Source: Thalassospira alkalitolerans
GTDB lineage: Bacteria; Pseudomonadota; Alphaproteobacteria; Rhodospirillales; Thalassospiraceae
Assembly (NCBI RefSeq): GCF_002115745.1
Contig: NZ_JFKB01000001.1
Coordinates: 592,188 to 656,187 of the forward strand
Direction of reading: 5' to 3'
DNA: 64,000 nucleotides
Below are positions 54,270 through 63,567 of this stretch, piece by piece. A program made the position numbers and the translations under genes. The stretch's first letter is position 1; every line of letters starts with the position of its first letter. A model generated the notes under the pieces. That model was not told where the DNA came from, made no database searches, and saw only the letters and a list, made by a program, of their open reading frames with translations.

Positions 54270-55472
54270 ATGACGACCGAGAAAAAGGCTTCCGATAAAT
54301 GGCGCGCGGCCACCCGTTCCGTTCGTGGTGGTACGGCGCGCAGCGGATTTAACGAAACATCCGAAGCGATCTTTATGAATTCCGGTTATGTCTATGACAC
54401 AGCCGCCGAGGCCGAAGCATCTTTTGATGGTACCGGCCCGGAACGTTTTGTTTATTCCCGATTTGCCAATCCGACTGTCGGGATGTTCGAAGAACGTCTG
54501 GCAATGCTGGAAGGTGCGGCCTATTGCCGGGCGACGGCATCGGGCATGTCGGCTGTTTGGAATGCGCTTATTGCGTGCACCAAGGCTGGCGGGCGTGTTG
54601 TTGGATCGCGGGCGCTTTTCGGGTCGTGCGAATTTATTCTGACGACTCTTTTGCCGCGTTTTGGTGTTGAAACCGAGCTGGTTGATGGCACCGATCATGC
54701 GGCATGGGAAAAGGCATTGTCCAAGCCGACCGATGCGGTTTTCATGGAAACGCCGTCGAACCCGACGCTTGAAGTCATCGATATCGCCTTTGTTGCCGAT
54801 CTGGCGCATAAGGCCGGTGCCAAGGTTGTTGTCGATAACGTTTTTGCGACCCCGATCCTGCAAAAGCCGATGGAATTGGGCGCGGATATTGTTGTTTATT
54901 CTGCGACCAAGCATATTGATGGTCAGGGGCGTTGTCTTGGCGGGGCGATCTTGTTCAATGACAAGGAATGGCACGACAATCACCTGACGACGTTCTTGCG
55001 TCATACCGGGCCAAGTATGAGCCCGTTTAACGCCTGGGTGTTGCTTAAGGGGCTTGAAACGCTGAGCTTGCGTATTGATCAGCATATTTGCAATGCGATG
55101 GATCTGGCGCAGTTTCTTTCGGAACAGCCGCAGGTATCGCGCGTTATCTATCCGGGGCTTAAAAGCCATCCGCAGCACGAATTGGCGATGAAACAAATGT
55201 CGGGTCGTGGTGGTGGATTGATCGCTGTTGAATTGGCTGGTGGCAAGGCAGCCGCTTTTTCGTTGATGGATAATTTGCAGATTATTGATATTTCGAACAA
55301 TCTTGGTGATGCAAAAAGCCTTGTGACCCATCCTTGGACGACGACCCATCAGCGGGTTCCGGCCGAAGACAAAATCACGATGGGCATAACCGAGGGCATG
55401 TTGCGTCTGTCGGTTGGTCTTGAAGATATTGATGATCTTAAAGAGGATCTGTACGCGGCGTTGCGCGTATAA
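54270..55472 (+). CDS. metZ: O-succinylhomoserine sulfhydrylase
   Basis: A 400-residue PLP enzyme of the Cys/Met metabolism family, making homocysteine from O-succinylhomoserine and sulfide. Signatures: RFVYSRFANPTVGMFEERLA, FMETPSNPTLEVIDI, the PLP lysine in VVYSATKHIDGQGRCLGGAI, and GRGGGLIAVELAGG. ATG at 54270 is preceded by AGGAGCAAGACG; the frame opens at 54135, inside the riboswitch, and that part is not translated. Controlled by the SAM-II element. Confidence 0.94.
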   Translation: MTTEKKASDKWRAATRSVRGGTARSGFNETSEAIFMNSGYVYDTAAEAEASFDGTGPERFVYSRFANPTVGMFEERLAMLEGAAYCRATASGMSAVWNALIACTKAGGRVVGSRALFGSCEFILTTLLPRFGVETELVDGTDHAAWEKALSKPTDAVFMETPSNPTLEVIDIAFVADLAHKAGAKVVVDNVFATPILQKPMELGADIVVYSATKHIDGQGRCLGGAILFNDKEWHDNHLTTFLRHTGPSMSPFNAWVLLKGLETLSLRIDQHICNAMDLAQFLSEQPQVSRVIYPGLKSHPQHELAMKQMSGRGGGLIAVELAGGKAAAFSLMDNLQIIDISNNLGDAKSLVTHPWTTTHQRVPAEDKITMGITEGMLRLSVGLEDIDDLKEDLYAALRV

Positions 55473-55506
55473 AGAAATCGTAGATGCGGTAAGACGCCTT
55501 GATCTG

Positions 55507-55536
55507 GCGGTCCGTACTCTGTGCGGACCGCTTTTT
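55507..55536 (+). terminator. Rho-independent terminator after metZ
   Basis: GCGGTCCG (55507-55514) pairs with CGGACCGC (55524-55531), followed by five T. Confidence 0.9.
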
Positions 55537-55689
55537 GCTTTTTCGGGACTTAACTGTGATCGGGATCGCAATTTGATGACAGGCATCTGGCACTCGGGGT
55601 GTGGACTGTCTAAATAAGAAATGTGTAGTGCCAAAATTGCGTGATGCCCGTGGCATAAGGAATGGAATAAAATTGGCCTGGAGTTTTGT

Positions 55690-56082
55690 ATGTATTCATC
55701 CGTGACCCATGACATCAAAGTATCCGTGCAGCCGATGTTTCTTGACGAACAGTCGGATCCGGATAGCCATCGCTATGTCTGGGCTTATCGGGTTGTGATT
55801 GAAAATCAGGGCGCCCGGACCGTACAGCTTTTAAATCGTTACTGGCGGATCACTGATTCCCGCGGTTCGACGCAGGAAGTTCGCGGATCGGGTGTGGTTG
55901 GTGAACAGCCTGTTCTGGCGGGCGGCGAAAGTTTCAATTACACAAGCGGCGCGCCCTTGGCGACGCCAAGCGGTTTTATGGTTGGCACCTATGAAATGGC
56001 CGATATGGACGGCAATCGGTTTGATATTGAAATTCCGGCATTTTCGCTCGACAGTCCGCATAGTCAACGAACTGTGAACTAA
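55690..56082 (+). CDS. apaG: ApaG-domain protein
   Basis: A 130-residue fibronectin-III-like protein: [80 protein letters not shown]. Members are named for Co2+/Mg2+ efflux phenotypes; the biochemical role is unclear. Length matches the family. folE follows 59 bp downstream. Confidence 0.93.
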   Translation: MYSSVTHDIKVSVQPMFLDEQSDPDSHRYVWAYRVVIENQGARTVQLLNRYWRITDSRGSTQEVRGSGVVGEQPVLAGGESFNYTSGAPLATPSGFMVGTYEMADMDGNRFDIEIPAFSLDSPHSQRTVN

Positions 56083-56141
56083 AAGAATTCAGGGTCGGGA
56101 GCACATGACCCAACAGGACAGAGTTAATAAGAGGACATAAT

Positions 56142-56732
56142 ATGTGCAGCCAAAATAGCACTGATAAACGCCCCTCGCGCGAAGAAGCAGAAGACGCGGT
56201 GCGCACCTTGCTTCGCTGGGCAGGGGACGATCCCGACCGTGAAGGGTTGCGCGGCACGCCTGATCGCGTTGTGCGTTCTTACGGCGAATTCTTCGCGGGT
56301 TACGAACAAGACCCGGCTGAAATTCTGCGTCGGACGTTTGAAGAAACCGATGGCTATGACGAAATGGTCGTGCTGCGCGATATCCGGGTTGAATCCTATT
56401 GTGAACATCACATGGTGCCGATCATCGGTGTCGCGCATGTCGCCTATTTGCCGCGTCGTCGTGTGGTGGGTATTTCCAAGCTGGCGCGCGTCGTTGAAGT
56501 CTATGCCAAGCGCCTGCAGATTCAGGAAAAGATGACGGCACAGGTGGCCAACACCATTCAGGAAGAACTTGATCCGTTGGGGGTTGCGGTGGTGATTGAT
56601 GCCAACCATCAGTGCATGAGCACGCGTGGTATTCACAAGACCGGCGTTTCGATGGTCACCAGCCGGATGCTTGGCGCATTCCGCGATGACCCGATCACAC
56701 GTCGGGAATTCTTTGCGATGATTGGCCGCTAG
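56142..56732 (+). CDS. folE: GTP cyclohydrolase I
   Basis: A 196-residue enzyme making dihydroneopterin triphosphate from GTP, the first step to folate. Zinc and active-site motifs: [40 protein letters not shown], and [16 protein letters not shown] with [11 protein letters not shown]. The ATG is preceded by AGAGGAC. It ends at a terminator shared with the opposite strand. Confidence 0.96.
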   Translation: MCSQNSTDKRPSREEAEDAVRTLLRWAGDDPDREGLRGTPDRVVRSYGEFFAGYEQDPAEILRRTFEETDGYDEMVVLRDIRVESYCEHHMVPIIGVAHVAYLPRRRVVGISKLARVVEVYAKRLQIQEKMTAQVANTIQEELDPLGVAVVIDANHQCMSTRGIHKTGVSMVTSRMLGAFRDDPITRREFFAMIGR

Positions 56733-56755
56733 GCCCGTCTGTCCGTCCAAAGCTT

Positions 56756-56784
56756 AAAGGCCGCCTTTGAATTGGCGGCCTTTT
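56756..56784. terminator. Terminator between folE and cytochrome c' genes
   Basis: AAAGGCCGCC (56756-56765) and GGCGGCCTTTT (56774-56784) around an eight-base loop. T-rich tail on the plus strand; usable for both converging genes. Confidence 0.85.
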
Positions 56785-56810
56785 GCATATGCGCGATGCA
56801 GGGATAAAAC

Positions 56811-57284
56811 TTAATCGGTTCGGAATTGCTGATGGCAGGATTTGCAGGTTTGCAACATATTGCGAAACGCATCCTGAAACGCATCGGCATCATTGTTATT
56901 ACCCGATGCGATGTCTTTGGCGGCAACTTGTTTTAATGTGGTCGCGGTTGTTGCCAACTTGTCGGCAAGTTCGGAAAACGAATTCCATTTGTCCCAGATT
57001 TCCGGTGCTGCTTCGGATGGGTGGTCGTTGCTTCCATGAGGGAACAGCTTGGTAAAGGCTGATCCGGCACGATTGCGGATTTTCTTTGCCGCCTGTTCGA
57101 CCTTGGCCGGATCGTATGCGGTTTGACCCTTAAGCATCGGAACCATCATTTTCACCTGCTTGCCGATGATTTCCATGCCATCCATGCGTTTCATCACGAC
57201 GCCCGTTGCCCCCTGATGGGCAAATGCCGCGATGTTGACGATTGTCGCAAGAATGGCAGTGCCAATAAGTAATCCGGTTTTCAT
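56811..57284 (-). CDS. Cytochrome c' (class II c-type cytochrome)
   Basis: A 157-residue periplasmic haem protein: signal peptide (about 1-24), then a four-helix bundle (VVMKRMDGMEIIGKQVKMMV, AAKKIRNRAGSAFTKLFPHG, WNSFSELADKLATTATTLKQ) and a C-terminal CKSCH haem site followed by QQFRTD. The class II layout places haem near the C-terminus. ATG at 57284 fits the signal peptide; an upstream ATG at 57329 overlaps the stop of the FN3K gene (ATGA), so coupling is possible. These proteins bind NO or act in electron transfer; the role is not fixed. Confidence 0.88.
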   Translation of the reverse strand: MKTGLLIGTAILATIVNIAAFAHQGATGVVMKRMDGMEIIGKQVKMMVPMLKGQTAYDPAKVEQAAKKIRNRAGSAFTKLFPHGSNDHPSEAAPEIWDKWNSFSELADKLATTATTLKQVAAKDIASGNNNDADAFQDAFRNMLQTCKSCHQQFRTD

Positions 57285-57325
57285 CGGCCTGTTGCTTCTT
57301 TGTGGTTTGAAACGGGGTTTTGTTC

Positions 57326-58051
57326 TCATACCCCGAAGCGGGTCAGAATGCGACCCACTGATCCAACATAGGATCCTCCGAAAAGGCAGACATGCACCAA
57401 AAGTGGATAAAGATTGTAAATATCACGGCGTTCTTCGTGAAATCCCGGATAAATTGGAAGTATGGCGGAATATTTTTCAAAGAAATCCGGCGTCAGATCA
57501 CCAAATAATGTACCAAAGGCCAATTCGATTTCCCGGTCACCATAATAGATTGCCGGATCGATCAATCCGGCAATTCGGTCTTTGTGATACAGAATGTTTC
57601 CACCCCACAGATCACCATGCAGCAAGGATGGTTTTGTATCGGATGGCAAAAGATCGCCAAGCTTTGCCGCAAATTTTTCGATCCGGGGCATCACATCAAC
57701 GGGTAATTGCCCGCGTTTGGTCGCCAGATTGGCCATGTAAAGCAGGCGGTGGTCGCGAAAAAATGTAATCCAGTCCTTTTCAGGGGGATTGGGTTGGGGC
57801 AGGCCGCCGATTAGGGTGCCAAATGACAGACCGAATTGATCCTGCGTGATTTGATGCTGGCCCGCCAGCAATACCGCCAGGTCGCATTGGGTTGCGCGGT
57901 TACTGTGGCCGTCATTTTCGATAAATTCCATGATTAGAAGGTCTTGTTCGCCATGCAAGACTTTTGGGCTGGGAACGGGGGAATGTTTCGCCAGGTATTT
58001 CAGCATCCGGCTTTCGATTGCAAGATCGCCCTTGTCGCCCAGCTTGAGCAC
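57326..58051 (-). CDS. Fructosamine/ribulosamine kinase family protein (FN3K-type)
   Basis: A kinase of about 241 residues, or about 260 if a non-canonical start is used. Seen: LVLKLGDKGDLAIESRMLKY, LLIMEFIEND, the catalytic LLHGDLWGGNILY, and GLIDPAIYYGDREIELAFGT. FN3K relatives phosphorylate ketosamines on proteins, which starts deglycation. The only standard start is GTG at 58051, which removes the first strands of the N-lobe; the frame is open upstream to about 58148 with no ATG, GTG or TTG. A CTG at 58108 overlaps the phosphatase stop (CTGA). Confidence 0.8.
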   Translation of the reverse strand: MLKLGDKGDLAIESRMLKYLAKHSPVPSPKVLHGEQDLLIMEFIENDGHSNRATQCDLAVLLAGQHQITQDQFGLSFGTLIGGLPQPNPPEKDWITFFRDHRLLYMANLATKRGQLPVDVMPRIEKFAAKLGDLLPSDTKPSLLHGDLWGGNILYHKDRIAGLIDPAIYYGDREIELAFGTLFGDLTPDFFEKYSAILPIYPGFHEERRDIYNLYPLLVHVCLFGGSYVGSVGRILTRFGV

Positions 58052-58104
58052 AAGATTGCGTCCGTCCGTTAATCCGACCTTGGTTACATCGGCAACGGCA
58101 TGGT

Positions 58105-58581
58105 TCAGATACCGTGCTTGTCCCGGATACAGGTCAAAAGCACGTTTGATGCTTCCTCGATCATATCAAACACGTTGGCAAAGCCATTGGCACCGCCGTA
58201 ATAGGGATCCGGCACGCTTTGACCCTTGCGATCCGGATGATGATCCAGAAACAATTCAATCTTGTCGCGGAATTCTGCGGGGGACTGGCGATGCATATCT
58301 GCCAGATGCCCGTCATCCATGGCAAGGATATAGTCAAAATTGCCATAGTCGGTCGGATTGATTTTGCGCGACCGGATCATCGAAAGATCATATCCCCGGC
58401 TGCGTGCCATTTCGCGTGATCGCGGATCAGCTTGTTCGCCGACGTGATAGGCAGAAAGGCCACAGCTATCAACGTCGATATGTGCAGAAAGTCCGGCCTT
58501 GTCGACCATATCCCTGAAAACGCCATCGGCGGTGGGCGAACGACATATATTGCCAGTGCAAACAAACAGTACCTTGATCAC
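58105..58581 (-). CDS. Low-molecular-weight protein-tyrosine-phosphatase family protein
   Basis: A 158-residue phosphatase. P-loop VLFVCTGNICRSPTA (nucleophile C8, R14), general-acid segment VPDPYYGGANGFANVFDMIE near the end, and CGLSAYHVGEQADPRSREMA. GTG at 58581 gives the family's usual start right before the P-loop; the frame continues to 58785 without conserved sequence. It is followed at once by the FN3K-type kinase. LMW-PTPs have been shown to dephosphorylate ribulosamine 5-phosphates, so it may serve protein repair rather than tyrosine signalling. Confidence 0.9.
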   Translation of the reverse strand: MIKVLFVCTGNICRSPTADGVFRDMVDKAGLSAHIDVDSCGLSAYHVGEQADPRSREMARSRGYDLSMIRSRKINPTDYGNFDYILAMDDGHLADMHRQSPAEFRDKIELFLDHHPDRKGQSVPDPYYGGANGFANVFDMIEEASNVLLTCIRDKHGI

Positions 58582-58811
58582 GATATGGTATCCAGTTGTG
58601 GGAGCTATACAGCATTCAAGACAGACTGGCACATTCGTCCCGATTTGTGCAATGGCGTGCCGGTCTTTGGGATTAATCGTAACGATATTGCCGTCATGGT
58701 AATGATTGATCCTCAATGTAACAGCTTCGTGACATTTTACAGACAAGGCTGACAGCCGGGTCATATGTTTGTATGATCGCGCCATATTATGGTTTCACAA
58801 TGTGATTGCTG

Positions 58812-59771
58812 ATGCAGGAATTCGTTTCGTTTGGTTTGCATATCGCGCTGATCCGGCAACTGGCCTGGTTACCGAAAGGCTATGATCTTGTGCCCGAGGG
58901 CACGGTGATCAACAGTTCGCGCCTGCGCAGCACGATGCTTGCGCTTGAAGAAACCAATGGATCATCGGTGCTTGTCCGGCTGGGCCGTCATCTTGCGCTT
59001 AAGGAACAGCAACCGGTTCTGACGATGCTCCGTCAGGGGGCAACACCCGAACTGATCGCGGATCGCTGGCGTCGACTTGAAGGTTATTCGCATGCACGCG
59101 GTCGTACCGACTATCAGGTTACAGGCAAGTCACTGACATTGCATCGCGGGACGGTTCGCGGTCAACCACCTGCACGGGTCGAAAACCTTTTGCTGCATGG
59201 GTTCATGGTTGGCTTGCTTGAGGCCGTTGGCGTAGAGAATGTCAGCAGCGTCATTTTGCCAAGTCACGGTCCGGCCATTCCGGTGATCCGCAATGGTAAG
59301 CTTGTCAAAAAGCTCGAATTTGCCGGTCGGGCTTTGCGGTTTCGCATCAGTTGGCAAAGTTATGCTGCGATTTCGTCGGGCTATCCCTTTATGGCCAATA
59401 TGCCGGGCACCGCACCGGCCATGGGCGCAACTCGCCCGGTGGTGCAAAAACTCTGTGCGATTTTGGAACATGATGTTGGGCGCAGTTGGACCATTGATGA
59501 TGTGGCTAATGCGCTTGAAACATCGGGCCGAACCTTGCAGCGCCGATTGCAGCAGGCCAACAGCCGATTTTCCGATTTGCTTCGTTTGGTGCGTGTCCGC
59601 GAAGCCTGTCGTTTGCTAAATGGCACCAGTCTTTCGGTTGGGGAAATTGGTTTTTGGTGTGGTTTTACCGATAATGCCCATTTCAGCCGCGATTTCCGGC
59701 GCTTGGTTGGTATGCCGCCCTCGGTCTACCGCGAAGCAACCCTTGGGCATGCCGGTTTGACCCGCGCATAA
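58812..59771 (+). CDS. AraC-family regulator with arabinose-binding-type N-terminus
   Basis: A 319-residue regulator. Residues about 10-200 match the N-terminal effector domain of the OruR/ArgR-like AraC group; the C-terminal about 100 residues form two helix-turn-helix units (TIDDVANALETSGRTLQRRL and LSVGEIGFWCGFTDNAHFSR). ATG at 58812 is preferred to TTG at 58806. It is divergent from the phosphatase and 135 bp upstream of an unrecognised gene on the same strand, its possible target. Confidence 0.88.
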   Translation: MQEFVSFGLHIALIRQLAWLPKGYDLVPEGTVINSSRLRSTMLALEETNGSSVLVRLGRHLALKEQQPVLTMLRQGATPELIADRWRRLEGYSHARGRTDYQVTGKSLTLHRGTVRGQPPARVENLLLHGFMVGLLEAVGVENVSSVILPSHGPAIPVIRNGKLVKKLEFAGRALRFRISWQSYAAISSGYPFMANMPGTAPAMGATRPVVQKLCAILEHDVGRSWTIDDVANALETSGRTLQRRLQQANSRFSDLLRLVRVREACRLLNGTSLSVGEIGFWCGFTDNAHFSRDFRRLVGMPPSVYREATLGHAGLTRA

Positions 59772-59906
59772 CCAGTGCTCGTATGGCGTTTCAGTCGATT
59801 AGGTGCATGATGGTCGCGATTGACCGGGCATGGATCCTTGGTTATCAGCAGGCAGCCTGACCTGATTTCTCAAGCTAGATCCCCAGACCATTTCACGAGG
59901 CCACCC

Positions 59907-61169
59907 ATGACCGATATATCTGCAAGCAACCAGTATGCGGGCTTTTTGCCACCGTTTTTCCACGATCATCCCGATGCGGATGACGTGATAATCCGGACAT
60001 GGCAGGTTGGGGATGCCCTTGCCAATCATGATGTCCCTGACATTCCGGCTTCACTTGCCCTGTTCTTTGATCTGGTGGCGCCAGCGGCCGAACGTGCCGG
60101 GTCAAATGGTTTTGCTTGTTTGTGGCTGGATCGTCATCCACATGAACAACCGGGCTGGCGACTTTCGGTCGGCCATGTCGGCACTGCCGATGATTTAAAT
60201 GTGGTAATTGCCAAACCATTGGCGCGATTGGCAGCGTCCCTTGCCTTGGCGGAGGTCGAAACTGAAACATGGCACATGACCCGCCCGCTTTGGCGGAAAC
60301 GTTCGGAACCCGTGCGGCTGATCTTTTGGGGGGCATTTGGCCGTCATGCTCGCGCCGTAACAGGGCACAGGGATGCGGCGGGTTTTTATCAGCCCATCGG
60401 GGCGGGTCTTCGCGCTGATCATGTCATGGTGGCATTGCCGATGCTTGAAGATATGCTGGGCGATCCGTTGCTGCGTGGCGGCATGGGGTTCGAGGATGCC
60501 TTGCGTATTGGCATATCGCTGGGGCGGGCGCATTTGCTTGAGAGCTGGATCGAGGCCGGTGGTGCGGAAAAGGAACCCTATTTCCGACCGATGCAGATAT
60601 GGCATCAGGCGTGGTTGGCCAATGCGCTGATTGATCCGGCCGTGGCGACGCTTGCCATGTCGGCATTGCCACCGATGCCAGCCCTTGATTTCAGTAAAAA
60701 GGCAACGCCGGAAACGCGTCGGGCCGCACTTGATGATTTATCCGCTTGGCTTGCAACCGTCTTTTTCAACGATGCCAATCCGGCACTACGCAATGCTTTT
60801 GTTGCCGGTGTTCAGAATGCGGTCTGGCTTGATCCCGATCTGCAGCAATATACCCAACCGCAACAGCGCGCCGAAATCTTGCAAGGATTGATGCCCTATT
60901 GTCGCTGGTTCCTGGCGATGGCGCTTTATAACCATCTGGGCAATCTTGCCGCTGGAACCGCGCGCAATGATCAGGTTGATTTTTACGCTGCATTGGTCGA
61001 TGCCCTGCCGGAACTGGGTGCCCTTGGTGAACTTGCTACCCAGCGTGATATTGAGCAGCATATTATTCGTATTGATGCGGCACGGGCCGCATCGGCGTTT
61101 GATAGTCTGGTCCTGCCATTTTGTGATCTTTTGATGCCGCGTCTGAAACTTGATGCTGTGCGCTCATAA
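59907..61169 (+). CDS. Conserved-looking protein of unknown function
   Basis: A 420-residue soluble protein that I do not recognise. It has no signal peptide or membrane span. It is rich in Ala, Leu and Trp, mostly helical after residue 150, with MEDMLGDPLLRGGMG-type helical segments (LPMLEDMLGDPLLRGGMGFE, FEDALRIGISLGRAHLLESW) and HXDXH-like FFHDHPDADD near the start and LWLDRHPHEQPGW. No known catalytic motif stands out. ATG at 59907 has GAGG upstream. A terminator follows and the MATE exporter gene converges with it. Confidence 0.7.
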   Translation: MTDISASNQYAGFLPPFFHDHPDADDVIIRTWQVGDALANHDVPDIPASLALFFDLVAPAAERAGSNGFACLWLDRHPHEQPGWRLSVGHVGTADDLNVVIAKPLARLAASLALAEVETETWHMTRPLWRKRSEPVRLIFWGAFGRHARAVTGHRDAAGFYQPIGAGLRADHVMVALPMLEDMLGDPLLRGGMGFEDALRIGISLGRAHLLESWIEAGGAEKEPYFRPMQIWHQAWLANALIDPAVATLAMSALPPMPALDFSKKATPETRRAALDDLSAWLATVFFNDANPALRNAFVAGVQNAVWLDPDLQQYTQPQQRAEILQGLMPYCRWFLAMALYNHLGNLAAGTARNDQVDFYAALVDALPELGALGELATQRDIEQHIIRIDAARAASAFDSLVLPFCDLLMPRLKLDAVRS

Positions 61170-61207
61170 GGCCCGCGTCACGATATCTGCTATAAACGGT
61201 GTCTATT

Positions 61208-61243
61208 AAAAAAGGTCCGCCGGTATATTTCGGCGGACCTTTT
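61208..61243. terminator. Bidirectional terminator between unknown gene and MATE gene
   Basis: AAAGGTCCGCCG (61211-61222) pairs with CGGCGGACCTTT (61231-61242); A- and T-runs on either side allow action in both directions. Confidence 0.9.
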
Positions 61244-61269
61244 ATGTGTTTGGCGCTGGCGTGGGCTAT

Positions 61270-62682
61270 CTACTGCTGATAGGCCGCGATCGGGCGGTTT
61301 GAAACAATCCGGAACCGGATGGCAAGGCCGCTGACCGCGACAAGGCTTGCTATCACAATACCCCAGAACAGTCCGGCAACACCCATGCCACGCACAAAGG
61401 TCAGGTAATAACCGGCCGGGATCATGATGCACAGATAGGACACCAGATGCAGGATCGTCGGGACCCATTTATCCCCCGCCCCGCGCAGGGCACTGATCGC
61501 GGCATTTTGTCCGCCATCGGTCGGGAAAATGATCGGCATCAGGATCAGAAGCCCGGCTGTCATTGCAATGACGGTCGTGTCCTGACTAAATAATTGTGCA
61601 ACCTGTCCCGGAAAGAAATAAATCGGCAGGCTAAGGACCAGCATGACGGCCATGGTCGTCAAAAGTCCGATCCACCCCGCCAGCGCCATATCGGCCCGAT
61701 CCCGCCGGCCATAGGCAATGCCAACCCGTACCGATGTTGCAGATGCCAGGCCAAGGGCCACCATGAACATCAATGCCAGCATGGTCATGGTGATGCCGTA
61801 ACTGGCCGCAGCAATGACTCCAAGCCGCCCGGCAAACAGCTGCATGGCGGTAAAGGCACCGGTTTCCATGCCCTGACTTGCCCCGGCGGCATAACCCATA
61901 TGTCGCGCATTACGTGAATGGCGCCACCAATTGGAAAAGCCATCGCGAATCCCATAATCGGCATGTCCCCGCATACATAGAAGATAGGTCAGCATGCAAA
62001 GCGCCATGAACCACCGTATGACGGTTGATGTCCATGCCGCGCCTTCGGCGCCAAGTTCGGGGAAACCGAACGCGCCGTAAACCAGCGTGTAGTCAAGCGC
62101 CAGATTGATCACATTGGCGCTGATCATCATGATCATGCCCGGCAAGGGACGTTGCAGCCCTTCAAGGAAAAACGCACAGGTAATATAGATCATCGCCGCT
62201 GGCATCCCGATCGACAGGATCATCGCCAGTCGGGTGGAATGAAATGTAATGTCGTCAGACAGACCGCTGACGATAAATAGCCAGTTCGATTGCCAGGTCA
62301 GGATCATGAATACGACACCGATCAGCAGCGCATAGGGAAAGCAGGCCCGCCATATCTGTCCGGCCTCGCGAAGATTATCCCGCCCCACCGAATGCGATGT
62401 CAAAATCATCACCCCGGTCAAAAGCCCGATACCAGTCACCATCAGTGACGTAAACGGGGCATGCGCAATATTAAGATAGGCAAGACTCGCACTGTCGTAA
62501 TTGCCGACAATGATCGTGTCGACAACGGCCATGATCAATATGCCAAGTCGGGCAATCACGACCGGAACCGACAAACGAAATAGCTCGCTTAGATGTCGTC
62601 GAACGCGGTTATGGGGATAAAGCGGCACCGGCGATACATCTGGTGGTGTGCCAGGCGGCGCACCTTGTGGGGCAATGGCCAT
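61270..62682 (-). CDS. MATE-family efflux transporter
   Basis: A 470-residue inner-membrane exporter with about twelve helices in two halves (LFRLSVPVVIARLGILIMAV, TGIGLLTGVMILTSHSVGRD, then GVIAAASYGITMTMLALMFM and FPTDGGQNAAISALRGAGDK). MATE proteins extrude cationic drugs or metabolites using Na+ or H+. ATG at 62682 has AGGAAA upstream; ATG at 62724 lacks a site. The first 35 residues are proline-rich. Substrate unknown. Confidence 0.93.
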   Translation of the reverse strand: MAIAPQGAPPGTPPDVSPVPLYPHNRVRRHLSELFRLSVPVVIARLGILIMAVVDTIIVGNYDSASLAYLNIAHAPFTSLMVTGIGLLTGVMILTSHSVGRDNLREAGQIWRACFPYALLIGVVFMILTWQSNWLFIVSGLSDDITFHSTRLAMILSIGMPAAMIYITCAFFLEGLQRPLPGMIMMISANVINLALDYTLVYGAFGFPELGAEGAAWTSTVIRWFMALCMLTYLLCMRGHADYGIRDGFSNWWRHSRNARHMGYAAGASQGMETGAFTAMQLFAGRLGVIAAASYGITMTMLALMFMVALGLASATSVRVGIAYGRRDRADMALAGWIGLLTTMAVMLVLSLPIYFFPGQVAQLFSQDTTVIAMTAGLLILMPIIFPTDGGQNAAISALRGAGDKWVPTILHLVSYLCIMIPAGYYLTFVRGMGVAGLFWGIVIASLVAVSGLAIRFRIVSNRPIAAYQQ

Positions 62683-62811
62683 CGGTTTCGTTTCCTCATT
62701 ATCATTTTTGCGCGGTAGCGGCATTGGTGGCAGTGATGGCAGTGGCGGCTGTATTCTTATGGGGCTGTGGCTGGTGGTGGTGCTGCGGCGGGGATTGTTT
62801 GCCTTGTGACT

Positions 62812-63567
62812 TTATCTGGCATGACCCTGCGGATTGGGGTGGCGCGGGATTGCCGCGATCAATCTGGCGGGGTCGTCGGTAATCACCGATGTCACGCCCC
62901 AGTCAAACAGTTCCCGGGCGCGGTCCGGATCATTGACGGTATAACAGACGAGCGGCACATTCGCCGCAACGATTTCACCGGCCTTTTCGCGATCAAGCGC
63001 CTTGTGGTCAATATGAAGTGCGCTTGCGCCGAGCTTGGCATAACCGTCGCGCCAGTCGTCCGGCAGAGTTTCCAGCAACCAGCCGCACGGCATATCGGGC
63101 AAAAGCCGTCTGATCTCGGCAACGGCAATATCATCGAAGCTTGAAAGCAGGATCGGAACCGCTTTCGCATGTGCCAATTCGGCGGCGACTTCCTGACACA
63201 AACGGATTGGATCACAGCCTGACGGCTTGATTTCCAGATTTACCCCCATATCCATAAAGAACAGGGTTTCCAGCGTATCGCTCAGGGTCGGGATGCGTTC
63301 ACCCTTATATATGTCCGAGAACCACGCCCCGGCATCCAGATCGCGCAGAGTATCTAGTGGCTGCTTGTAAGCAGGGCCTGTGCCGTTGGTGGTACGGTCG
63401 AGGGTATCATCATGAATAAGGATGCATTTGTTGTCGGCGCTTAGCGTCACATCGCATTCGATCCATTTGGCCTGACGTGCGCCGGCAACCCGAAAGGCTG
63501 CAATGGTGTTTTCCGGTGCTTCTATGGAGGCGCCGCGATGGGCGACAATATGGGGAATCTCGATCAC
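62812..63567 (-). CDS. ugpQ: Glycerophosphodiester phosphodiesterase
   Basis: A 251-residue TIM-barrel enzyme hydrolysing glycerophosphodiesters to glycerol-3-phosphate. Motifs: IVAHRGASIEAPENTIAAFR (catalytic His), WIECDVTLSADNKCILIHDD and TLDRTTNGTG, VNLEIKPSG, and WGVTSVITDDPARL. No signal peptide, so cytoplasmic. GTG start with AAGG upstream. Confidence 0.94.
   Translation of the reverse strand: MIEIPHIVAHRGASIEAPENTIAAFRVAGARQAKWIECDVTLSADNKCILIHDDTLDRTTNGTGPAYKQPLDTLRDLDAGAWFSDIYKGERIPTLSDTLETLFFMDMGVNLEIKPSGCDPIRLCQEVAAELAHAKAVPILLSSFDDIAVAEIRRLLPDMPCGWLLETLPDDWRDGYAKLGASALHIDHKALDREKAGEIVAANVPLVCYTVNDPDRARELFDWGVTSVITDDPARLIAAIPRHPNPQGHAR

Noticed and set aside
54168..55718. A 516-codon open frame on the minus strand
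   Set aside because: It is antisense to metZ along its whole length, is rich in Arg/His/Asn as expected of a shadow frame, and shows no family motif.
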